NCBI RefSeq assembly: GCF_900116605.1
Contig: NZ_FPBC01000002.1
Location: forward strand, 186,001-250,000
Length of the DNA: 64,000 nt
From: Pseudomonas marincola
GTDB lineage: Bacteria; Pseudomonadota; Gammaproteobacteria; Pseudomonadales; Pseudomonadaceae
Direction of reading: 5' to 3'
In this document: positions 1 through 11,602 of the stretch, in pieces
Layout: each line of letters starts with the position of its first letter
How positions within the stretch are numbered: the stretch's first letter is position 1
Notes under the pieces: generated by a model
Told to the model about the DNA's origin: nothing
Seen by the model: only the letters and a program-made list of their open reading frames with translations
Databases searched by the model: none
Made by a program: the position numbers and the translations under genes

Positions 1-35
1 AGGTCGAGCGTGTGTGCAGGGAGAGAAGAGGGCGC

Positions 36-65
36 CTGACGAGGCCGCAGATGCGACCTCGTCAG
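36..65. repeat. 14-bp perfect inverted repeat downstream of ispB
   Basis: The arms 36-49 and 52-65 are perfectly complementary around a 2-base centre, just beyond the ispB stop codon (minus strand). No U-run follows on either strand, so it is either a non-canonical terminator, an mRNA 3' end stabiliser or a REP-like palindrome. The structure is seen directly; the role is inferred. Confidence 0.5.
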
Positions 66-74
66 TCTATGTGC

Positions 75-1043
75 TTAGTGGGTGCGGGCTACAGCGAAAT
101 GGCTCAGCTCAATCAGCGCCTGGCGGTATTCGTTGTCTGGCAGTGCATCGAGGCAAGCGATGGCGCGTTCGGCGAAATCACGAGCTTTCTGGGCGGTGTA
201 ATCCAGTGCGCCAGCGGCTTCGACAGCATTGCGAATGCTTTCGAGGTCTTCGATGCCGCCTTTTTGAATCGCCTGGCGAACCAGGGTGGCTTGCTCGGCG
301 GTGCCTTCGCGCATGGTGTAGATCAGCGGCAGGGTTGGCTTGCCTTCTGCAAGGTCATCACCGACATTTTTACCCAGTGCTGCCGCATCGCCACGGTAGT
401 CGAGCAGGTCGTCAACCAGTTGGAAGGCTACGCCAAGGTGGTCACCAAAGGTGCGCAACGCTTCAGTTTGCTCTGGAGTTGCCTGGGCAAATGCCGCTGC
501 GCTGTGGGTCGAGGCCTCGAACAGCATGGCAGTTTTGCCGCGGATGACTTCCATGTAAATCGCTTCGGTGGTGCTGGCGTCGCGAACTTTCGACAGTTGT
601 AGCACTTCACCTTCGGCAATCACGCGAGTGGCCTTGGAGAGAATCTTCATGACCGGCATCGAGCCCAGTTCGACCATCATCTCGAACGAGCGCGAATAGA
701 GGAAGTCGCCTACCAGAACGCTGGGCGCATTGCCCCATTGTGCGTTGGCGGTTGAGCGGCCACGGCGCATGTCGGACATATCGACGACGTCGTCATGCAG
801 CAGGGTCGCGGTGTGCAGGAACTCGATAGTGGCGGCCAGCAGGCGCAGGTTTTCATCCTGTACGCCAAGGGCTTTGCCGCTGAGGAGTACCAGCAGTGGG
901 CGCAAGCGCTTACCGCCGGCCGAAATAATGTAATCGCCGATTTTCTCTACCAGCGGTACACGCGATACTAGTTGTTGGCGAATGATGCCATCAACAGCGG
1001 TAAAATCGTCCGCCACCACGCGGTAGAAAGCTTGGGGTTGCAT
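75..1043 (-). CDS. ispB: octaprenyl diphosphate synthase
   Basis: 322-residue trans-prenyltransferase that extends farnesyl diphosphate with isopentenyl diphosphate to make the ubiquinone side chain. Both aspartate-rich motifs are present: DDVVD at about residues 84-88 (first, FARM-like) and DDLLD at about 211-215 (second). GGKRLRP near residue 43 is the conserved IPP/allylic substrate segment. The length is normal for the family. A GAGGAG Shine-Dalgarno sequence lies about 11 bases upstream of the ATG. It is divergent from rplU, the classic arrangement in gamma-proteobacteria. Chain length (C40 versus C45) cannot be read from the sequence alone. Confidence 0.95.
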   Translation of the reverse strand: MQPQAFYRVVADDFTAVDGIIRQQLVSRVPLVEKIGDYIISAGGKRLRPLLVLLSGKALGVQDENLRLLAATIEFLHTATLLHDDVVDMSDMRRGRSTANAQWGNAPSVLVGDFLYSRSFEMMVELGSMPVMKILSKATRVIAEGEVLQLSKVRDASTTEAIYMEVIRGKTAMLFEASTHSAAAFAQATPEQTEALRTFGDHLGVAFQLVDDLLDYRGDAAALGKNVGDDLAEGKPTLPLIYTMREGTAEQATLVRQAIQKGGIEDLESIRNAVEAAGALDYTAQKARDFAERAIACLDALPDNEYRQALIELSHFAVARTH

Positions 1044-1122
1044 TAGTTGCGCAGGCTCCTCGTATGTAGCGCGGCATGCTATGGGGCAGGCTAAGGCCTG
1101 TCAAGGCAAGAGCTTGGGGGAC

Positions 1123-1151
1123 TTGCGCTGGTTAAGAAGCTTGCGTACAAT
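1123..1151 (+). promoter_or_regulatory. sigma70-type promoter of rplU-rpmA
   Basis: TTGCGC at 1123-1128 and TACAAT at 1146-1151 are separated by 17 bases. The downstream sequence is a long leader of about 130 bases before rplU, as is common for ribosomal protein operons. Confidence 0.6.
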
Positions 1152-1288
1152 CGCGCACCCTGAACTTCCCCCTGGGCATTTCCCTGCCTTACGCAATTGC
1201 AAGGGCGTCCTTCCGGCCCCAAGCAGCCATGCCAGTCAATAGCTATTCCTATAAAGCACTGGGTGAGCAGGATTAACGGAGATATACC

Positions 1289-1600
1289 ATGTACGCTGTA
1301 ATTGTTACTGGTGGCAAGCAATACAAAGTCACCGAAGGCGAATTCCTGAAGATCGAGAAACTCGAAATCGGCACTGGCGAATCCGTCACTTTCGATCGCG
1401 TTTTGTTGATCGGCAACGGTGACGACGTTCAAATCGGCGCACCAGTTGTAGATGGCGCTAAAGTTGTTGCAGAAGTTGTGTCGCAAGGTCGTCACGATAA
1501 AGTCCGCATCATCAAGTTCCGTCGTCGTAAGCACCACATGAAGCGTCAGGGCCACCGTCAGTGGTTCACTGAGATCAAAATCACCGGTATTTCGGCCTGA
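1289..1600 (+). CDS. rplU: 50S ribosomal protein L21
   Basis: 103 residues, the standard bacterial L21 length. It begins [14 protein letters not shown] and has the conserved basic C-terminal stretch ([14 protein letters not shown]) that contacts 23S rRNA. A GGAG Shine-Dalgarno sequence precedes the ATG. It is the first gene of the rplU-rpmA operon, 87 bases ahead of rpmA, with a promoter around 1123-1151. The identification is unambiguous by sequence and context. Confidence 0.98.
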   Translation: MYAVIVTGGKQYKVTEGEFLKIEKLEIGTGESVTFDRVLLIGNGDDVQIGAPVVDGAKVVAEVVSQGRHDKVRIIKFRRRKHHMKRQGHRQWFTEIKITGISA

Positions 1601-1687
1601 TATTAATCAAGCCAAGACGCCGCTGAAAATGCAGTGCTTTTAGTACGGTTTTCAGGGGTTTCTGACCCTTTATAGGAGTATTGACTC

Positions 1688-1945
1688 ATGGCACACAAAA
1701 AAGCTGGCGGTTCCACCCGCAACGGTCGCGACTCAGAAGCCAAACGCTTAGGCGTTAAGATGTATGGCGGCCAGGCTATCAAAGCAGGCAACATCATCGT
1801 GCGTCAGCGCGGCACCCAATTCCACGCTGGTTACGGCGTTGGCATGGGTAAAGATCACACTCTCTTCGCTAAAGTCGAAGGCGTGATCAAGTTTGAAGTA
1901 AAAGGCGCCTTCGGTCGTCGTTACGTGAGCGTTGTCGCGGCCTAA
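1688..1945 (+). CDS. rpmA: 50S ribosomal protein L27
   Basis: 85 residues beginning [16 protein letters not shown], the typical L27 N-terminus that reaches toward the peptidyl-transferase centre. There is no N-terminal extension of the kind cleaved by the Firmicutes protease Prp. AGGAG precedes the start at good spacing. It is the second gene of the operon and is followed immediately by a strong intrinsic terminator, so obgE is probably transcribed separately. Confidence 0.98.
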   Translation: MAHKKAGGSTRNGRDSEAKRLGVKMYGGQAIKAGNIIVRQRGTQFHAGYGVGMGKDHTLFAKVEGVIKFEVKGAFGRRYVSVVAA

Positions 1946-1960
1946 TCGCGAGAATGTGAA

Positions 1961-1990
1961 AAGCCCCGTCCATGCGACGGGGCTTTTTTG
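1961..1990 (+). terminator. intrinsic terminator after rpmA
   Basis: A perfect 10-bp stem (AAGCCCCGTC, 5-base loop, GACGGGGCTT) is followed by a run of T, 16 bases after the rpmA stop codon. Confidence 0.92.
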
Positions 1991-2158
1991 TTTCTGTATT
2001 CTAGGGGTTCTTGCCAAACTGTCCTGGCAGTGCGCTTATTATTAAGTGCTGAGCTTAATTGAGCTTTTGGTGCAGGCGACGTGCTGATTTCGGCGCGCGA
2101 TGCTTTCATTAGGGTTTAAGGGCAATTTTGCAAGCACCCAGTGTTCCTTGTTTGTTAA

Positions 2159-3403
<1,245 letters not shown>

Positions 3404-3413
3404 GCAATTATTC

Positions 3414-3438
3414 AACGCCGCTTAACAGCGGCGTTTTT
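3414..3438 (+). terminator. intrinsic terminator after obgE
   Basis: 9-bp perfect stem (AACGCCGCT, loop TAAC, AGCGGCGTT) followed by TTTTT, 10 bases after the stop codon. Confidence 0.9.
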
Positions 3439-3511
3439 GTGTAGAGTTGATCCGTTGCAGGGCATGGGCTCTGCAAATCTGTAGTGCGCTTTTTGGTTGG
3501 GGTTGGAGCAA

Positions 3512-4630
3512 ATGCGTGACAAGGTGACGAGTGCGCGGCGCTGGGTCGTCAAGATCGGCAGTGCGCTGCTGACGGCGGATGGCAAGGGCCTGGATCGCGA
3601 CGCGATGAGGGTCTGGGTGCGGCAGATGGATGCACTGCGTGCGTCTGGTGTTGAATTGGTGTTGGTCTCATCGGGTGCGGTGGCTGCGGGCATGAGCCGC
3701 CTTGGCTGGAAAACCCGACCGAGCGCCATGCATGAGCTGCAGGCTGCCGCAGCCATTGGCCAGATGGGTCTGGTGCAGGCGTGGGAGTCGAGCTTTGCCG
3801 AGTTTGATCGTCGCACTGCGCAGGTTCTGCTGACTCACGATGACTTGTCTGATCGCAAGCGTTACCTCAATGCCCGCAGCACGTTGCGTACGCTGGTCGA
3901 GCTCGATGTGATTCCGGTCATCAACGAGAACGACACGGTGGTGACCGACGAAATCCGTTTTGGCGATAACGACACTCTGGCGGCGCTGGTGGCCAATCTG
4001 GTCGAGGCCGACTTGCTGGTGATCCTGACTGACCGCGACGGTATGTTCGATGCCGATCCGCGGCACAATCCTGATGCCAAGCTGATTTATGAGGCGCGTG
4101 CCGATGATCCGGCGCTTGATGCAGTTGCCGGCGGCGTTGGCGGTGCGTTGGGGCGTGGCGGGATGCAGACCAAGTTGCGTGCGGCGCGACTGGCAGCGCG
4201 TTCCGGTGCACATACGGTCATTGTGGGTGGTGCGATTGATCAGGTGCTGGCGCGCTTGGGTGCGGGTGAACGTCTTGGGACCTTGCTTGAGCCGGAGCGC
4301 GGCATGTTGGCAGCGCGTAAGCAGTGGCTTGCCGGGCACTTGCAGACCCGTGGAACTCTGGTGCTCGATGAAGGCGCAGTGAAGGCCGTGGCCAAAAATC
4401 GCAAAAGCTTGCTGCCAATCGGCGTGAAGGCTGTCAAAGGCAGTTTCCGGCGCGGCGAGATGGTGGTGTGCGTGGCAGCGGATGGTCGGGAGATTGCGCG
4501 CGGCCTGGCGAACTACAGCGCCTTGGAGGCGCAAAAAATTATCGGTCAGCCGTCGGATGCCATTGAGCGGTTACTGGGCTATGTTGATGAGTCCGAGTTG
4601 GTTCATCGCGATAATCTGATTCTGGTTTAA
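3512..4630 (+). CDS. proB: glutamate 5-kinase
   Basis: 372 residues from the ATG at 3512, which has GGAG four bases upstream; a TTG 15 bases earlier lacks this support. It phosphorylates glutamate in the first step of proline synthesis. The N-terminal amino-acid kinase domain shows KIGSALLT and [10 protein letters not shown] near the start, INENDTV near residue 135 and the nucleotide-binding [13 protein letters not shown] segment near 170. A C-terminal PUA domain occupies about residues 275-372. creA follows 15 bases later. Confidence 0.96.
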   Translation: MRDKVTSARRWVVKIGSALLTADGKGLDRDAMRVWVRQMDALRASGVELVLVSSGAVAAGMSRLGWKTRPSAMHELQAAAAIGQMGLVQAWESSFAEFDRRTAQVLLTHDDLSDRKRYLNARSTLRTLVELDVIPVINENDTVVTDEIRFGDNDTLAALVANLVEADLLVILTDRDGMFDADPRHNPDAKLIYEARADDPALDAVAGGVGGALGRGGMQTKLRAARLAARSGAHTVIVGGAIDQVLARLGAGERLGTLLEPERGMLAARKQWLAGHLQTRGTLVLDEGAVKAVAKNRKSLLPIGVKAVKGSFRRGEMVVCVAADGREIARGLANYSALEAQKIIGQPSDAIERLLGYVDESELVHRDNLILV

Positions 4631-4645
4631 AGGGAGTGCGTGCGG

Positions 4646-5116
4646 ATGCTGGGATTTAGCAAGAAACTGGGCATGTTCAGCGTTTTGCTGGCAGCGCCGC
4701 TGCTGGCATCCGCCGAGGAAATCGGTGAGGTCTCGACGGTTTTCAAATGGATGGGGCCGAACGACAAGATCGTCCTCGAGGCATTTGATGATCCCAAGGT
4801 TGAAGGCATTACCTGCTACCTGTCGCGCGCCAAGACTGGCGGCATAAAGGGTGGTCTGGGTTTGGCTGAGGATCGCTCCGAGGCCTCCCTTGCGTGCCGT
4901 CAGGTTGGACCGATCAGTTTCAAGGGTGAGTTCAAGGATGGCGAAGAGGTGTTCAAAGAGCGCACTTCGCTGGTGTTCAAGAGCATGCAGGTGGTGCGTT
5001 TCTTTGATCGCAATCGCAATGTGCTGATTTATCTGGTGTACAGCGACCGGGTCATTGAAGGCAGCCCGCACAACGGCATCACGGCTATTCCGATCATGCC
5101 CTGGCCAACTAAATAG
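4646..5116 (+). CDS. creA: CreA family periplasmic protein
   Basis: 156 residues. The N-terminal signal peptide runs to about LLASAEEIG (cleavage after ASA). The conserved CreA-family body includes [21 protein letters not shown] and [10 protein letters not shown], with two cysteines that could pair. The molecular function is unknown in any species I know of. I prefer the ATG at 4646 over the GTG at 4640 because AGGGAG lies nine bases upstream of it. It lies 15 bases after proB and is probably cotranscribed. Confidence 0.85.
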   Translation: MLGFSKKLGMFSVLLAAPLLASAEEIGEVSTVFKWMGPNDKIVLEAFDDPKVEGITCYLSRAKTGGIKGGLGLAEDRSEASLACRQVGPISFKGEFKDGEEVFKERTSLVFKSMQVVRFFDRNRNVLIYLVYSDRVIEGSPHNGITAIPIMPWPTK

Positions 5117-5185
5117 CGGCAGGCTGTTGTGCGCGCAGGCTGAGGTTTGCGCGCTAATAGTGGATTTGACTTTATTGCAGGCAAC

Positions 5186-5210
5186 AAAAAACCGGCCGAA
5201 GCCGGTTTTT
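5186..5210. terminator. bidirectional terminator between creA and rpsT
   Basis: AAAAACCGGC, loop CGAA, GCCGGTTTTT: a 10-bp symmetric stem with A/T tracts at both ends, placed between two convergent genes. It would act for creA on plus and rpsT on minus. Confidence 0.9.
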
Positions 5211-5228
5211 GCAAGAACTTACAGCTTA

Positions 5229-5504
5229 TTAAGCTGCAGCTTGGCTGAGTGCCTTGATGTGGGCATTCAGACGGCTCTTATGACGAGCAGCTTTGTTCTT
5301 GGCAATGATGCCTTTGTCAGCCATGCGGTCGATGACCGGTACAGCTGCGGTGTAGCTAGTTTTAGCCAGCTCGAGATCTTTGGCGTCGATAGCCTTGACC
5401 ACGTTCTTGATGTAGGTACGTACCATGGAGCGCAGGCTGGCGTTATGGCTACGACGCTTCTCAGCCTGTTTTGCGCGTTTTTTGGCAGAAGGTGTATTGG
5501 CCAC
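5229..5504 (-). CDS. rpsT: 30S ribosomal protein S20
   Basis: 91 residues. I take the GTG at 5504 as the start because it gives the standard N-terminus [15 protein letters not shown] and has GAGGAG just upstream. The longer reading frame back to 5540 adds unconserved residues. The protein is lysine/arginine/alanine-rich and helical, binding 16S rRNA. A GTG or UUG start is also seen in other S20 genes and fits known translational autoregulation of this protein in enterics; regulation here is inferred only. Confidence 0.95.
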   Translation of the reverse strand: MANTPSAKKRAKQAEKRRSHNASLRSMVRTYIKNVVKAIDAKDLELAKTSYTAAVPVIDRMADKGIIAKNKAARHKSRLNAHIKALSQAAA

Positions 5505-5552
5505 CGTCAAGCTCCTCGAAAATGGGGGGGTTACAAACAAATAAGGCCGCGA

Positions 5553-5581
5553 ATCATGCCGAGATGAATCGCTGCTGTCAA
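5553..5581 (-). promoter_or_regulatory. sigma70-type promoter of rpsT
   Basis: Read on the minus strand, TTGACA (5581-5576) and CATGAT (5558-5553) are 17 bases apart, about 50 bases upstream of the rpsT start. Confidence 0.75.
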
Positions 5582-5698
5582 GTCCAAAGACATTTCCTGG
5601 CGCTAGCCTGACAAGTGGCAGGCCGCTACACTCGATGCCTTCGTGAGCTTATGGATCGTCCACAGGCTCACTTGCTCTAGCGGAAAAATCATTATCTC

Positions 5699-7237
5699 AT
5701 GAATTTGCTTAAGTCGCTGGCCGCTGTCAGCTCATTGACCATGCTTTCGCGTGTTCTAGGTTTCGTGCGCGACACCATCATCGCCCGTACATTCGGCGCG
5801 GGCGTGGCTTCTGACGCATTTGTGGTGGCTTTTAAGCTGCCAAATTTATTGCGAAGAATTTTTGCGGAAGGCGCCTTTTCGCAGGCATTTGTGCCTATTT
5901 TGGCTGAATACAAGACCCAGCAAGGCGAGGAGGCGACCCGAACCTTCATCGCGTATGTCTCCGGTTTGCTGACATTAGTGCTGGCGCTGGTCACGCTAAT
6001 CGGAATATTGGCCGCGCCCTGGATCGTGTGGATTTCGGCGCCGGGTTTTGCCGATGAGCCGGATCGGTTCAATCTGACCACCGATCTGTTGCGGGTTACC
6101 TTCCCTTATATATTGCTTATATCGCTGTCGTCGCTGGCCGGTGCGGTGCTCAATACCTGGAACCGCTTCTCGGTGCCTGCGTTTGTGCCGACGCTGCTGA
6201 ATGTCAGCATGATCGTGTTTGCGCTGTTTCTGACGCCGTACTTCGATCCGCCGATCATGGCGCTCGGCTGGGCGGTGCTGGTCGGCGGCCTGTTGCAGTT
6301 GTGCTACCAGTTGCCGCACCTGAAACGCATTGGCATGTTGGTATTGCCGCGCCTCAATCTTAAAGACATGGGCGTGTGGCGGGTGCTCAAGCAAATGGGG
6401 CCGGCAATCTTCGGGGTGTCTGTCAGCCAGATATCCCTGATCATCAACACCATCTTTGCCTCGTTTCTGGTCGCCGGTTCTGTTTCCTGGATGTACTACG
6501 CCGACCGTTTAATGGAGCTGCCTTCCGGTGTGCTAGGCGTGGCGCTGGGGACGATCTTGCTGCCGGCGCTGTCGAAAACTTACGCCAGTGCCGATCACGG
6601 CGAGTATTCACGGCTGCTCGACTGGGGGCTGCGTCTGTGTTTTGTGCTGGTGTTGCCGAGTGCGGTGGCGTTGGCGCTGCTTGCCGAGCCGCTGACGGTT
6701 TCGCTGTTTCAGTACGGTAAGTTCAGCGCGACGGATGCGCTGATGACTCAGCAAGCGCTGATCGCCTATTCGGTCGGTTTGCTCGGGATTATTCTGGTGA
6801 AGATTCTGGCGCCCGGCTTTTATGCACAGCAGAACATCAAGACGCCGGTGAAAATTGCGCTGGTAACATTGGTGTTCACGCAACTGATGAACCTGCTGTT
6901 GATCGGCCCGTTGGCGCACGCCGGCTTGGCGCTGTCGATTGGGCTGGCCGCTTGCCTGAACGCGGGGCTGCTGTTCTGGCAGTTGCGCAAACGCAATATT
7001 TTTCAGCCGCAGGCGGGCTGGCTGGTGTTTTTGCTCAAACTGGTGGTCGCTGTGCTGGTAATGGCGGCGGCGTTACTGGGCGTAATGCATTACATGCCGG
7101 TCTGGTCGGAGGGTACGATGCTCTGGCGGCTGCTGCGTTTGGGCGTGTTGGTGGCGGCTGGTTTAGCCAGTTATTTCGCGACCTTGCTGCTCTTGGGCTT
7201 CCGTCTGCGCGACTTCTCCCGCCGAGCGGTCAGTTGA
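5699..7237 (+). CDS. murJ: lipid II flippase MurJ (MviN)
   Basis: 512-residue polytopic inner-membrane protein of the MOP superfamily that moves lipid II across the membrane for peptidoglycan synthesis. The N-terminus [22 protein letters not shown] leads into [12 protein letters not shown], the conserved MurJ cavity segment with its arginine. About 14 hydrophobic helices follow. The Shine-Dalgarno sequence is weak. Gene order murJ-ribF-ileS-lspA matches other pseudomonads. Confidence 0.96.
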   Translation: MNLLKSLAAVSSLTMLSRVLGFVRDTIIARTFGAGVASDAFVVAFKLPNLLRRIFAEGAFSQAFVPILAEYKTQQGEEATRTFIAYVSGLLTLVLALVTLIGILAAPWIVWISAPGFADEPDRFNLTTDLLRVTFPYILLISLSSLAGAVLNTWNRFSVPAFVPTLLNVSMIVFALFLTPYFDPPIMALGWAVLVGGLLQLCYQLPHLKRIGMLVLPRLNLKDMGVWRVLKQMGPAIFGVSVSQISLIINTIFASFLVAGSVSWMYYADRLMELPSGVLGVALGTILLPALSKTYASADHGEYSRLLDWGLRLCFVLVLPSAVALALLAEPLTVSLFQYGKFSATDALMTQQALIAYSVGLLGIILVKILAPGFYAQQNIKTPVKIALVTLVFTQLMNLLLIGPLAHAGLALSIGLAACLNAGLLFWQLRKRNIFQPQAGWLVFLLKLVVAVLVMAAALLGVMHYMPVWSEGTMLWRLLRLGVLVAAGLASYFATLLLLGFRLRDFSRRAVS

Positions 7238-7264
7238 ATGGCAACAGGGTTTATTTGGTGCCTG

Positions 7265-7291
7265 TTGTCTGCGGGCGCGTGAAGGTATAAT
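7265..7291 (+). promoter_or_regulatory. candidate promoter of ribF
   Basis: A perfect TATAAT occupies 7286-7291 with TTGTCT at 7265-7270, a short 15-base spacing. Transcription starting near 7298 would leave no ribosome site for the ATG at 7302, which favours the ATG at 7320 as the ribF start. Confidence 0.45.
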
Positions 7292-7319
7292 CGACCACTT
7301 TATGAGCAAGAAGCGCGTT

Positions 7320-8246
7320 ATGCAGCTGGTTCGAGGCCTCCACAATTTACGGCCCCAGCATCGGGACTGTGTCGCCACTATCGGCAACTTCGACGGCGTC
7401 CATCGTGGCCATCAGGCTATCTTGGCGCGCCTTCGCGAGCGTGCGTCCGAATTGGGCGTGCCCAGCTGCGTGGTGATTTTCGAGCCGCAGCCGCGTGAAT
7501 TCTTCGCCCCAGACACAGCGCCAGCCCGCCTCACGCGGCTGCGCGACAAGCTTGCCTTGTTGGCGGCTGAAGGCGTCGACCGCGTGCTGTGTTTGGCTTT
7601 CAACCCGCGCTTGCGTGAGTTGAGTGCCGCTGAGTTCGTGCAAAAAGTGCTGATCGACGGTTTGGGCGTGCGTCATCTCGAAGTGGGTGACGACTTCCGG
7701 TTTGGCTGTGATCGTGCCGGCGACTTCGCATTTCTTGCCGATGCGGCCGCGCGTGAAGGTTTTACCGTCGAGGCGGCAACTACCGTCGAGCTTGACGGTA
7801 TTCGCGTGAGTAGCACCCGCGTGCGCGAAGCGCTGAGCGTGGGTGATTTTGAGTTGGCTGAACACCTGCTCGGGCGTCCGTTTCAAATTGCCGGGCGCGT
7901 GCTGCATGGGCAAAAGCTGGGGCGCCAACTGAACGCGCCTACAGCCAATATTCAGCTCAAGCGCCGTCGTGTGCCGCTGACCGGTGTGTATATGGTCAGC
8001 ATCGACATTGACGGCCAGACGGTTGCTGGCGTCGCCAATATCGGCGTACGCCCAAGCGTCAAAAGTGACGGCTGTGCCCACTTAGAGGTGCACCTTCTGG
8101 ATTTTGCCGGCGATTTGTATGGCCGGCGTTTAACGGTGGCGTTCCACCGCAAGCTGCGTGATGAGCAGCGTTTTGCCTCGCTCGAGGCGCTGAAGACGGC
8201 AATTGCTGCCGATATTGCCGCCGCCCGTGCCTATTGGCAGGGCTAA
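7320..8246 (+). CDS. ribF: bifunctional riboflavin kinase / FAD synthetase
   Basis: 308 residues from the ATG at 7320 (MQLVRGLHN, the usual pseudomonad N-terminus). An upstream in-frame ATG at 7302 would add six residues. The N-terminal nucleotidyltransferase domain has the CVATIGNFDGVHRGH motif near residues 16-30 and ISSTR-like VSSTRVREAL near 165. The C-terminal riboflavin kinase barrel has the conserved PTANI segment. It converts riboflavin to FMN and FAD. Next is ileS, 22 bases downstream. Confidence 0.95.
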   Translation: MQLVRGLHNLRPQHRDCVATIGNFDGVHRGHQAILARLRERASELGVPSCVVIFEPQPREFFAPDTAPARLTRLRDKLALLAAEGVDRVLCLAFNPRLRELSAAEFVQKVLIDGLGVRHLEVGDDFRFGCDRAGDFAFLADAAAREGFTVEAATTVELDGIRVSSTRVREALSVGDFELAEHLLGRPFQIAGRVLHGQKLGRQLNAPTANIQLKRRRVPLTGVYMVSIDIDGQTVAGVANIGVRPSVKSDGCAHLEVHLLDFAGDLYGRRLTVAFHRKLRDEQRFASLEALKTAIAADIAAARAYWQG

Positions 8247-8268
8247 CCGCTAAAGTGAAGAGCCTCTG

Positions 8269-11100
8269 ATGACCGACTATAAAGCCACGCTAAACCTGCC
8301 TGATACCCAGTTTCCGATGAAGGCTGGCCTGCCGACGCGCGAGCCGCAAACCCTGCAGCGCTGGAACGATATTGGTCTGTATCAGAAGCTGCGTGAAATG
8401 GGCGAAGGCCGTCCAAAATTCCTCCTGCACGATGGCCCTCCCTACGCCAACGGCAGCATTCACATCGGTCACGCGGTTAACAAGATTCTCAAAGACATTA
8501 TCACCCGCTCGAAAACGCTGGCCGGCTATGACGCGCCTTACGTTCCGGGCTGGGATTGCCACGGCCTGCCGATTGAGCACAAGGTCGAAACCACCTTCGG
8601 CAAAAACCAGCCTGCGGACCTGACCCGCGAGCGCTGCCGTACGTATGCCGGCGAGCAGATCGAAGGTCAGAAGGCCGACTTCATTCGTCTTGGCGTTCTT
8701 GGCGACTGGGAAAAGCCCTACCGCACCATGGACTTCGCCAACGAGGCGGGCGAAATTCGTGCGCTGGCAGAAATGGTCAAGCAAGGCTTTGTATTCAAGG
8801 GCCTGAAGCCGGTTAACTGGTGTTTCGATTGCGGTTCGGCGCTGGCTGAGGCCGAAGTTGAATATCAGGACAAAAAATCCGACGCCATCGACGTTGCATT
8901 CGTCTGCGAAGACGCCGACAAGCTAGCCGCCGCCTTCGGTCTGGCCAGCTTGCCGAAGGCTGCAAGCATCGTTATCTGGACCACCACGCCGTGGACCATT
9001 CCCGCCAACCAGGCACTCAATGTGCACCCCGAGTTCAACTACGCGCTGGTTGATGTCGGCGACAAGTTGCTGCTGCTCGGCGAAGAACTGGTTGAAAGCA
9101 GCCTTGAGCGTTACGGCCTGCAAGGCAGCGTTATCGCCACGACCACCGGTGAAAAACTCGAACTGATCCGTTTCCGTCACCCGTTCTATGAGCGTCTGTC
9201 GCCGGTGTATCTGGCTGACTACGTCGAAATGGGCTCCGGTACTGGCATCGTCCACTCGGCTCCGGCTTACGGTGAAGACGACTTCCGTTCGTGCAAAGGC
9301 TACGGCATGAGCAACGACGACATTCTCAGCCCGGTGCAGAGCAATGGCGTTTACGTTGAGTCGCTGCCGTTCTTCGGCGGCCAGTTCATCTGGAAGGCCA
9401 ACCCGAACATCGTCGCCAAGCTTGATGAAGTCGGCGCGCTGCTCAAGCATCAGCCGATCCAGCACAGCTACATGCACTGCTGGCGTCACAAAACTCCGCT
9501 GATCTATCGCGCGACGGCGCAGTGGTTCGTCGGCATGGACAAGCAGCCCAACGAAGGCGGCACATTGCGTGAACGCGCACTGGGCGCCATCGAGAAGACC
9601 GAATTCGTTCCGGCCTGGGGTCAGGCGCGTCTGCACAGCATGATCGCTGGCCGTCCGGACTGGTGCATCTCGCGTCAGCGCAACTGGGGCGTGCCGATCC
9701 CGTTCTTCCTGCACAAGGAAAGCGGTGAGCTGCACCCGCGCACCACCGAGCTGATGGAAGAAGTTGCCAAGCGTGTTGAAGGCGAGGGCATCGAGGCCTG
9801 GTTCAAACTGGACGCCACCGAACTGCTCGGTGACGAGGCCAACCAGTACGACAAGATCAGTGACACGCTGGACGTCTGGTTCGACTCGGGCACCACTCAC
9901 TGGCACGTGCTGCGCGGCTCGCACAACATGGGTCACGAAACAGGCCCACGCGCTGATCTGTATCTTGAAGGCTCGGACCAACACCGTGGCTGGTTCCACT
10001 CATCCTTGCTCACCGGTTGCGCGATTGACGGCAATGCGCCGTACAAAGAACTGCTGACCCACGGCTTTGTGGTGGACGAGAACGGCCGCAAAATGTCCAA
10101 GTCGCTGGGCAACGTGGTCGCGCCGCAGCAAGTCAACGACAGCCTGGGCGCGGACATCATGCGCCTTTGGGTATCGTCGACCGACTACTCCGGCGAGATG
10201 GCTGTGTCTAACGTCATCCTCCAGCGCAGCGCCGATTCGTATCGCCGTATCCGTAACACCGCGCGCTTCCTGCTCTCGAACCTGAGCGGCTTCGACCCCG
10301 TGCAACACGCGCTGCCGGTAGACGAAATGCTCGCGCTGGATCGCTGGGCGCTGGATCGTGCATTGCTGCTGCAGCGCGAAATCGAAGAAGCCTACGAAAA
10401 CTATCGTTTCTGGAACGTGTACCAGAAAGTTCACAACTTCTGCGTGCAGGAACTGGGCGGCTTCTACCTCGATATCATCAAGGACCGTCAGTACACCACT
10501 GCGGCAGACAGCGTGGCGCGTCGCTCGTGCCAGACTGCACTGTTCCATATCGCTGAAGCGCTGGTACGCTGGATCGCGCCGATCCTGGCCTTCACTGCCG
10601 ACGAAATCTGGCAGTACCTGCCGGGCGAGCGCAATGAGTCGGTCATGCTCAATGGCTGGTATCAGGGCCTGACCGAGCAATCGCAGGACGTCGAGTTGAA
10701 TCGCGAGTTCTGGGAGCGGGTCATGGCGGTCAAGGTCGCGGTGAATAAAGAGCTGGAAAATCAGCGCAAGGAAAAAGCCATCGGCGGCAACCTGCAGGCT
10801 GAAGTGACCGTTTACGGTGAAGACAGCCTGATCGAAGCACTGGGCAAGCTGGGTAATGAGCTGCGCTTCGTACTCATCACCTCCACCGCAAGCCTTGCGC
10901 CGCTGAGCGCAGCTCCGGCAGATGCGGTTGAAACTGAAGTGGCTGGCCTCAAGCTTAAAGTGGTGAAGTCGGCTCACGCCAAGTGCGCCCGTTGCTGGCA
11001 CCACCGTGAAGATGTCGGCGTGAACCCGGCGCATCCGGAAATCTGTGAGCGCTGTGTCGATAACATCGAAGGCGCTGGCGAGGTTCGTCACTATGCCTGA
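8269..11100 (+). CDS. ileS: isoleucyl-tRNA synthetase
   Basis: 943-residue class Ia enzyme. HIGH lies at residues 65-68 and KMSKS at about 607-611. The CP1 editing domain lies between them. The C-terminal zinc finger (CARC near residue 906 and CERC near 929) marks the mupirocin-sensitive bacterial (ileS1-type) form. The 3' end overlaps lspA by eight bases, so translational coupling is likely. Confidence 0.98.
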   Translation: MTDYKATLNLPDTQFPMKAGLPTREPQTLQRWNDIGLYQKLREMGEGRPKFLLHDGPPYANGSIHIGHAVNKILKDIITRSKTLAGYDAPYVPGWDCHGLPIEHKVETTFGKNQPADLTRERCRTYAGEQIEGQKADFIRLGVLGDWEKPYRTMDFANEAGEIRALAEMVKQGFVFKGLKPVNWCFDCGSALAEAEVEYQDKKSDAIDVAFVCEDADKLAAAFGLASLPKAASIVIWTTTPWTIPANQALNVHPEFNYALVDVGDKLLLLGEELVESSLERYGLQGSVIATTTGEKLELIRFRHPFYERLSPVYLADYVEMGSGTGIVHSAPAYGEDDFRSCKGYGMSNDDILSPVQSNGVYVESLPFFGGQFIWKANPNIVAKLDEVGALLKHQPIQHSYMHCWRHKTPLIYRATAQWFVGMDKQPNEGGTLRERALGAIEKTEFVPAWGQARLHSMIAGRPDWCISRQRNWGVPIPFFLHKESGELHPRTTELMEEVAKRVEGEGIEAWFKLDATELLGDEANQYDKISDTLDVWFDSGTTHWHVLRGSHNMGHETGPRADLYLEGSDQHRGWFHSSLLTGCAIDGNAPYKELLTHGFVVDENGRKMSKSLGNVVAPQQVNDSLGADIMRLWVSSTDYSGEMAVSNVILQRSADSYRRIRNTARFLLSNLSGFDPVQHALPVDEMLALDRWALDRALLLQREIEEAYENYRFWNVYQKVHNFCVQELGGFYLDIIKDRQYTTAADSVARRSCQTALFHIAEALVRWIAPILAFTADEIWQYLPGERNESVMLNGWYQGLTEQSQDVELNREFWERVMAVKVAVNKELENQRKEKAIGGNLQAEVTVYGEDSLIEALGKLGNELRFVLITSTASLAPLSAAPADAVETEVAGLKLKVVKSAHAKCARCWHHREDVGVNPAHPEICERCVDNIEGAGEVRHYA

Positions 11101-11602
11101 TGCCAGCCGTTTCGGCAGATTGGCTTGGTTGTGGTTGAGCTTGCTGGTGTTCGTTATCGATCAGGCCAGCAAGTTCTACTTCGATGGCACGCTCGAGATG
11201 TACGAGCAGATTGTGGTGATCCCGCAATATTTCAGCTGGACGCTGGCCTACAACACCGGCGCTGCTTTTAGCTTTCTGGCCGGTGAATCCGGCTGGCAGC
11301 GCTGGCTGTTCGCCTTGATCGCGTTAAGCGTCAGCGCTGTGTTGGTGGTCTGGATGAAGCGCCTGAAAAGCGATGAGACCTGGCTGGCAATCGCTCTGGC
11401 ACTGGTGCTGGGCGGGGCTATCGGTAATCTGTTCGACCGCATCGTGCTTGGCCACGTTGTCGATTTCATTCTGGTGCATTGGCAAAACCGCTGGTATTTC
11501 CCCGCGTTCAATATTGCCGATAGTGCCATTAGCGTAGGCGCAGTCATGCTTGCGCTGGATATGTTTAAAAGTAAAAAGTCCGGAGAAGTAGCCCATGACT
11601 GA
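11093..11602 (+). CDS. lspA: lipoprotein signal peptidase (SPase II)
   Basis: 169 residues from the ATG at 11093, inside the end of ileS. A four-helix inner-membrane aspartyl protease that removes signal peptides from prolipoproteins. The two catalytic aspartates are visible in VVDFI and NIADS, with the conserved NTGAAFSF loop upstream. Starting at 11045 would give a long unconserved extension overlapping ileS. It would process BamD, encoded in this window, among many others. Confidence 0.96.
   Translation: MPDASRFGRLAWLWLSLLVFVIDQASKFYFDGTLEMYEQIVVIPQYFSWTLAYNTGAAFSFLAGESGWQRWLFALIALSVSAVLVVWMKRLKSDETWLAIALALVLGGAIGNLFDRIVLGHVVDFILVHWQNRWYFPAFNIADSAISVGAVMLALDMFKSKKSGEVAHD

Noticed and set aside
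5229..5540. 103-residue version of S20
   Set aside because: The extra 12 N-terminal residues are not conserved. The GTG at 5504 has the ribosome site.
8923..11091. Two long open frames antisense to ileS
   Set aside because: High-GC codon bias in ileS creates stop-poor antisense frames. Neither has recognisable domains or a plausible start.
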